NCBI GenBank assembly: GCA_027382625.1 | Contig: JAJKFJ010021226.1 | Location: forward strand, 1-64,000 | Direction: 5' to 3' | DNA length: 64,000 nucleotides | From: Tetmemena sp. SeJ-2015 | Lineage: Eukaryota > Ciliophora > Spirotrichea > Sporadotrichida > Oxytrichidae | Part shown: positions 59,546 through 64,000 of the stretch, piece by piece | Layout of the letters: each line of letters starts with the position of its first letter | Numbering within the stretch: the stretch's first letter is position 1 | Program-made: the position numbers and the translations under genes | The notes under the pieces: generated by a model | The model's input: only the letters and a program-made list of their open reading frames with translations | Databases searched by the model: none | What the model was told of the DNA's origin: nothing

Positions 59546-59689
59546 GATTAATAGGATAGATAAATATTGTTGCACAATAATTAAGAAAGTTTTTTTTTTG
59601 AAAATAAGAAGATTTCAATTCTCTTATATGAACAAACTTTAAAAAGTCTCTTTAAATATAAGCAACATTTCTTAAATAAAAAAGAGGGT

Positions 59690-61989
59690 GCTTTAATTTG
59701 AGGAAAAGGTCTTTATTGATTGAGTTAAAGTCCTTCTTTAAAACGTTCAAGTCAACTTTGAAATAAAAAAGCAATAAATATTTGGTGTGATCTGATAGGT
59801 CACTCTACAATTCTTTGATCTCCTCCTCATCTTGGAATATTTTAGAGAGTTCAAGATGAATCTCCTTCCTGAGTGGTATCTCCCTCTGTAGTATAGTTTT
59901 CTAGGAGTTTGAGTTCTTGTTGAGTGAAAGCTTTATAATCTGATCTAGCTGCCTCTGCATGTTGTTTGAATCCTGTATCAATTAAAATAATGATGATGAT
60001 AATTTGAGTGAGTATCTATAAATCGTACTTCTTTAGTTGGGGGAGTATGGAAGTCTTAGCTTCTTATTTAGACTGGTGCACAGAGTACATACTTTACTTT
60101 CTCATTGAGGCTCTTGTGGTCAGAGTTTTTAGTGTGTTTGACTTGTTTAGCCTCTTGCCTCTCATGGTTTCATGCTTCTTAAAGAACGGCAGAGTTTCAA
60201 TTTAAGGCGTAAATAAAAAAAGACTACTATTCCTACAACTACTCTTGTGTATCTTTTTCAACTAAAATTTAATGAATAGTAAAGTAGTGAGATATGAAAC
60301 TTGCTTCTTCTTGTGAGTGGCAAGTCTGAAAGGCTTTTCAAGAACTTTCTCTTGGCTTCTAGCGAGTATTTCATTCTTGAAACCTTTGAACCTTTTGAAT
60401 TCTGAGCTGTCGAGGTCGTCTTAACTTTCCTTAAATGTGGGCGCTGCTCCATCAGGTCTCACAGTTATCATTACCTTCTTTGAAGATGAGGGCTGTTCAT
60501 TGAAATTGAAGTTTTCATTCTCAGAGTTTCTATAATAACATTTTTTATAGTTGATAGCTCTGGGAGTGTAAAAAGGCGGTGGAAGAGAGTAAGGCACTAA
60601 TTTATTTCCTCTTTGGTTATTAGCAGTAATGTTGTATATCTTGTTTTAAAGCTCCAACAGATATTTCAAGTCAGCCTGTTACTTGCATTTTCGTACTAGG
60701 TTCCTATCTTTCTCAACCAATTTAGCAATGGCACTATCATGGCCGGATATTAAAATTAAAAAAGGCTTGGTGAAACACAGAAGTGTCTAAAAGTAAAAAA
60801 TAATTGAGATCTTCTTCTACTTATTTATGTTTGTTGTAAATGTCTCTTCTGGATAAGTTTAAAGGTTAGAGAATTGCTAATTAAGAATCATGAGTGTCAA
60901 AAGCTCCTATAAAAATATCATTTATACAGTCCCGAGTCATGGATTCTAGACATTCTTTGCTGAGATCTCTCTTAAATAATCTTAAGGTGCTCAAGTTATA
61001 AATGGATTAATTTTTAAAATAAGTTCATGTCAGCAACTGCAATTTAAGGAGAGGATATCTCTATAGCTATTTTGAGTCGCTGGATGTTTACCAGTTTTAC
61101 CCTTCTCGGCCCATCTTTATAATAACAAAGTTATTATCTTTGATGATTTGAGTTGAAATTTGTACTAGTTGCAAATGGATTACCTTATCTCTTGGTGGGT
61201 ATCTTGGGGATATATTCTCCTTCGCTTATCTAAATGTAATAATAATCTTCTGCAGAGTGTCGGTAGCTGTGCTCACCCTCAGCTGATTATTGTTCCTAGA
61301 GGTGTGGTAGCCAATGGGCTTTGGATATTTTATTTAGCTCTCTTCATCGTCGAAGTTTAAGTTCGAAGGCTGAGTCACTGATTACTCATTAAAATATTAT
61401 TTATAAGGAGTATATTCATTTCTAGAGAGGTATAAAGCGCTCTATAATTGAGTAGAAGTCTGAAGGTTTTTATTATTGCTGTTGGCTCTTCTGTACTCTG
61501 AGGCCGAAGAGCCAGCTACCTTATTAGACAGTTTATATTTAAGTCTCGCTATGTCTTCTCTGATTGTGCCAACCTCTAGCTTTTTCTAGCCGGCGTAGGT
61601 CATGTAACTCTAAGCATCTCCATTTAAAAAAGCTCTCACCTCTGGAAGTTCTCCCACTTTGTTCAATCAAATAAGTACAATGAATTATTCTATGTATTGT
61701 AATTTAGTTTTTGAGAATGCATCAATCTACTAACTATGGAGTTTCTATTGAGCCAGAGGGTTGCTCATCAATTTCCTAATCTCAACCAAAGCATTCGATG
61801 GACCGTTCTTGCTCTAAGCACGAGGTTTCTTGAGTTAGAAAGTTTTGGAGTTGCTTTCCTCAGACTGTGCTCCAAATTTATTTTGAGTAGTAAGCGATGC
61901 CGAAGAGAAGCTCTGATACTTGCTATTGAAAGACTGTAGCATTTTATTTTATAGATTTATGAATTTTAGAAGTAAAAAAGTAATTACCT
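59690..61989 (-). CDS. C-terminal tail of the channel gene or a separate coiled-coil gene
   Basis: Minus-strand coding pieces continue below the channel core: KYQSFSSASLTTQNKFGAQS, KKLEVGTIREDIARLKYKLS, SSASEYRRANSNNKNLQTST, SAIAKLVEKDRNLVRKCKQQ, KVMITVRPDGAAPTFKESQD and a terminal coiled coil QRQLDQIIKLSLNKNSNSQK. All are polar, N/Q/S-rich and in the same orientation, as in long tails of ciliate channels. The next in-frame TGA lies only beyond 59,550, inside the opposite gene, so the true end must come through an unresolved IES. Confidence 0.5.
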
Positions 61990-64000
61990 CTTTATCCATA
62001 CTACATGCGTGCGCAATGAGAGTATTTGGTTGAAGTCTAGATTCTTGATAATTTCATCCACCCAGGATGAACTCTTAGTATTTTGAATCTTCTGCAGACT
62101 CTGAAGCTCGAACATCAAGTCCTGCAGCATGAGTCCACCTTTCTGTCTCTGTTGCCTATTAAATGTTATAAATAATTAAACTTTATTCAAAAGCGAAACT
62201 CTTCTCATGGCTTTTCTAAACTAAAGCAGTGACTCTTGCACAGTTCGCTTAGCATGCATCCTTGGAACCTCAGGCGGGGGATTAAGCTTTGGATCCGTGA
62301 ATATTCTGTAGTCAATCTAAGGTATGCCGTTTCTGTCTATGTAGCCCTCTGCCTTTGAAATGTGCTTATCAAGGTCCTACTCAAGCATTCGAAGGCTTTT
62401 GATAACTTAATTACTGACGCTTAGAACCAAAGCCCCTCTGCTACTTGCAACTTTGCAAGTAAATGAGTAGGTCTCTCCCCTTAGCACGTTATACATCCCA
62501 AGACAAGAACCGCGTCCTAGTGTATCCAGAATCAGAGGGTTTCTTCTATCTTCTATTACAATTTCCAAAGCACCTGAAAGTAAGATGTGTAAGTTCTGAC
62601 ACTCCTGTCCCACTTTAAAAACTAGCTAAGAGTATTCATAGTGAGTTCGATTTGAGAAATAGAACAGCTGCTGCAAAAGGGAGTCAGACAACTAGGAGAA
62701 GTATTCAACTCTTTTTATGGCTGCCACAAAATAGTCTCTAAACTCGTCTTGATAAGCTTAACTAAGTTCTGTCTTGAACTTTGGCAAGATACTCGGATAA
62801 GTTCTCACTAACTCATCGAAGTCTGGTTTCTCTAGACATGAGCATGTGCTAAAATTAATAATTGATGATAAATTTTTGGACCTGACCGAAGCAGTTCTCT
62901 TACTGTTGAAGATTAAAGCTAGCTCACCAAACATGGTGCCTGGAGTGAGATCTTTAACGTAGATTTCTCTATTGAATTAGTCTTGAACAAAGACCTTTAA
63001 TCCTCCTTTTTCCAGGAAATACAAGCTTAACCCTGGATCTATAAAATTTAGAATTATGAAATATATTTGACATATCTCCTTCTTTAATGATTTCATCCTC
63101 TGGGAAGTACATAACTATTTGTAGCTTCCTAACTATTGCACTGACTAAGTTGGGCTCTGATTTGAAAGCCTGAATTTGAGAAACTATCTTTGAGAACTCA
63201 TGCACTAACACATTATATCTTATACTCGGGGAAAGAGAACTTAAGAACACATCCAACTCAGTCTAGTTGTCTTTAGATTGAATAAAAATTGTAAATCTTT
63301 AGATGCCTGAGTTGAGTAGAGGTAATCCTTGACCTTGAGTTGCATGGATTTGGGAAGCTTTAGATTTTTCATGGCCGTGTTAATCTAATCGATCTTGTAC
63401 TCAAACTCTTGCTCCTTCTTGGACAGAGTTGTGATGAGCACTGCCAACTCTCCAAAGATATTTGCGTTTATTAAGGCTCCCATAAAAGTCCCTAAACCAC
63501 ACACCGCTGTTTAGAGCACTGTCCTGGGTTGGATATCGTTTCCTGTCAGTAGCACCATTGACTGATGAAGACAGGTTAAATACCTGGAGGTGTCTGACAT
63601 GTAATAGATCTCATATATGTCTTCGCTGTTAAAAGAGAGATAGGGGATCCAGGACTAGTCCTGTTTTACTATGTACCACCAAAGGCAAGCTAGGCAATGC
63701 ACATACACCAATAGAAAGAAGAACAACTTGAAGATTTGTAATGCCTATTATTGTAATCATTAAATTTGAAACCTTACTGCTTTAGTCTGCTCTTTCACAT
63801 TTAGTTGTGAGATGATTCTGTTCAAGCGGAAGACTCTTCCAAGTTTCAAAAGCCCTACCATTTGAAACTCCCTCAATTTCACACTTGACACTACCTAAAT
63901 AGATATCATTAAAAGCATATCCTTACTCCAGTTATTTCATCCAGGGGCAAAGAGGCAAGAAGATCGATCCAAAATCTTCCTTTTAACTGTGCGAGTAATA
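61990..64000 (-). CDS. cyclic-nucleotide-gated cation channel, 5' end outside window
   Basis: The order is that of CNG/HCN/EAG-type channels. An inner voltage-sensor-side segment WIDLLASLPLDEIT is followed by LLKLGRVFRLNRIISQL (S4-S5-like basic helix), S5 (LFFFLLVYVHCLACLWWY), a pore with MVLLTGNDIQPRT (GND in place of GYG), S6 (GLGTFMGALINANIFGELAV), a C-linker (LSPSIRYNVLVHEF) and two cyclic-nucleotide-binding-type domains. The first has LYFLEKGGLKVFVQ ... PGTMFGELALIFNSKRTASV with the phosphate-binding FGELA/RTA pair; the second (LHILLSGALEIVIEDRRN) is less canonical. The N-terminal spans lie beyond base 64,000. Two introns and two IESs were resolved. The protein sits in the plasma or ciliary membrane; ion selectivity cannot be told from the GND filter. 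Confidence 0.85.
63041..63077 (-). other. IES, 37 bp, pointer AGAT (minus)
   Basis: ATCT (plus) at 63,037-63,040 and 63,074-63,077. Removal joins EDEIIKEGD to PGLSLYFLEKGG inside the cyclic-nucleotide-binding domain. Confidence 0.88.
63279..63304 (-). other. IES, 26 bp, pointer ATCTAAAGA (minus)
   Basis: TCTTTAGAT (plus) at 63,270-63,278 and 63,296-63,304. Removal joins DYLYSTQASKD to NQTELDVFLSSLSPSIRY. At 9 bp it is the longest non-scrambled pointer seen here. Confidence 0.92.
63745..63777 (-). other. intron, 33 nt
   Basis: On the minus strand GTAAGG...AATAG. Splicing joins QLNVKEQTKA to LQIFKLFFFLLVYVH at the start of S5. Confidence 0.85.
63895..63926 (-). other. intron, 32 nt
   Basis: On the minus strand GTAAGG...ATTTAG. 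Splicing joins SLPLDEITG to VVSSVKLREFQMVGLL. Confidence 0.82.

Overview
The window reads as germline (micronuclear) DNA of a spirotrich, probably hypotrich, ciliate of the Oxytricha / Stylonychia / Tetmemena kind. Two observations carry this. First, the recognisable genes read through TAA and TAG, which fall where glutamine fits, and only TGA ends proteins. Second, the reading frames are cut by AT-rich inserts of 5 to about 300 bp that are neither GT-AG introns nor random indels. Each is bounded by a short direct repeat (pointer), and removing the insert plus one repeat copy restores a conserved protein. These are internal eliminated sequences (IESs) between macronuclear-destined segments (MDSs). 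True GT-AG introns of 32-43 nt are also present and are easy to tell apart. The exact species cannot be stated from the sequence.

Layout. 61-976: a protein kinase-like gene. 980-7,760: AT-rich non-coding DNA with a GC-rich foldable island (about 1,205-1,330), two copies of a dispersed repeat and a suspicious A133-C41 run. 7,767-9,251: a degenerate calpain-like gene. 9,250-13,250: AT-rich DNA with an orphan 69-bp P4-ATPase fragment and a GC-richer repeat. 13,259-16,800: fragmented coding stretches, including a small coiled-coil gene. 17,847-23,400: two related family-2 glycosyltransferase genes in opposite orientation. 24,037-24,672: an uninterrupted hypothetical gene. 25,286-26,416: a Rab GTPase gene that resolves completely into five MDSs and one intron. 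26,417-31,389: AT-rich DNA with unidentified minus-strand coding pieces. 31,390-40,197 (minus): a very large secreted/membrane protein gene that contains, between two of its segments, a 1.1-kb element with perfect 31-32 bp inverted ends.

From 40 kb on the window is gene dense. 40,748-45,212: a P4-ATPase (lipid flippase) gene that is scrambled. The MDS encoding the end of the nucleotide-binding domain lies after the C-terminal MDS, and a 12-bp pointer identifies one junction. 45,342-46,283 (minus): a conserved-looking coiled-coil protein. 46,522-51,929 (minus): a long Q/N-rich coiled-coil protein. 52,029-57,658 (plus): the body of a Cys-rich multi-pass surface protein with no start. 58,117-59,545 (plus): a signal-peptide N-terminal piece with no C-terminus; together these may be a second scrambled gene. 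59,690-64,000 (minus): a cyclic-nucleotide-gated cation channel running off the window edge.

The functional theme is the cell surface: flippase, channel, glycosyltransferases, adhesin-like proteins and a Rab. The most notable biology is the genome architecture: scrambled MDS order, and a set of ultra-short IESs (5-11 bp) that interrupt coding frames. All coordinates of IESs and introns were read by hand from the sequence; gene outer limits and the less conserved genes are less certain.
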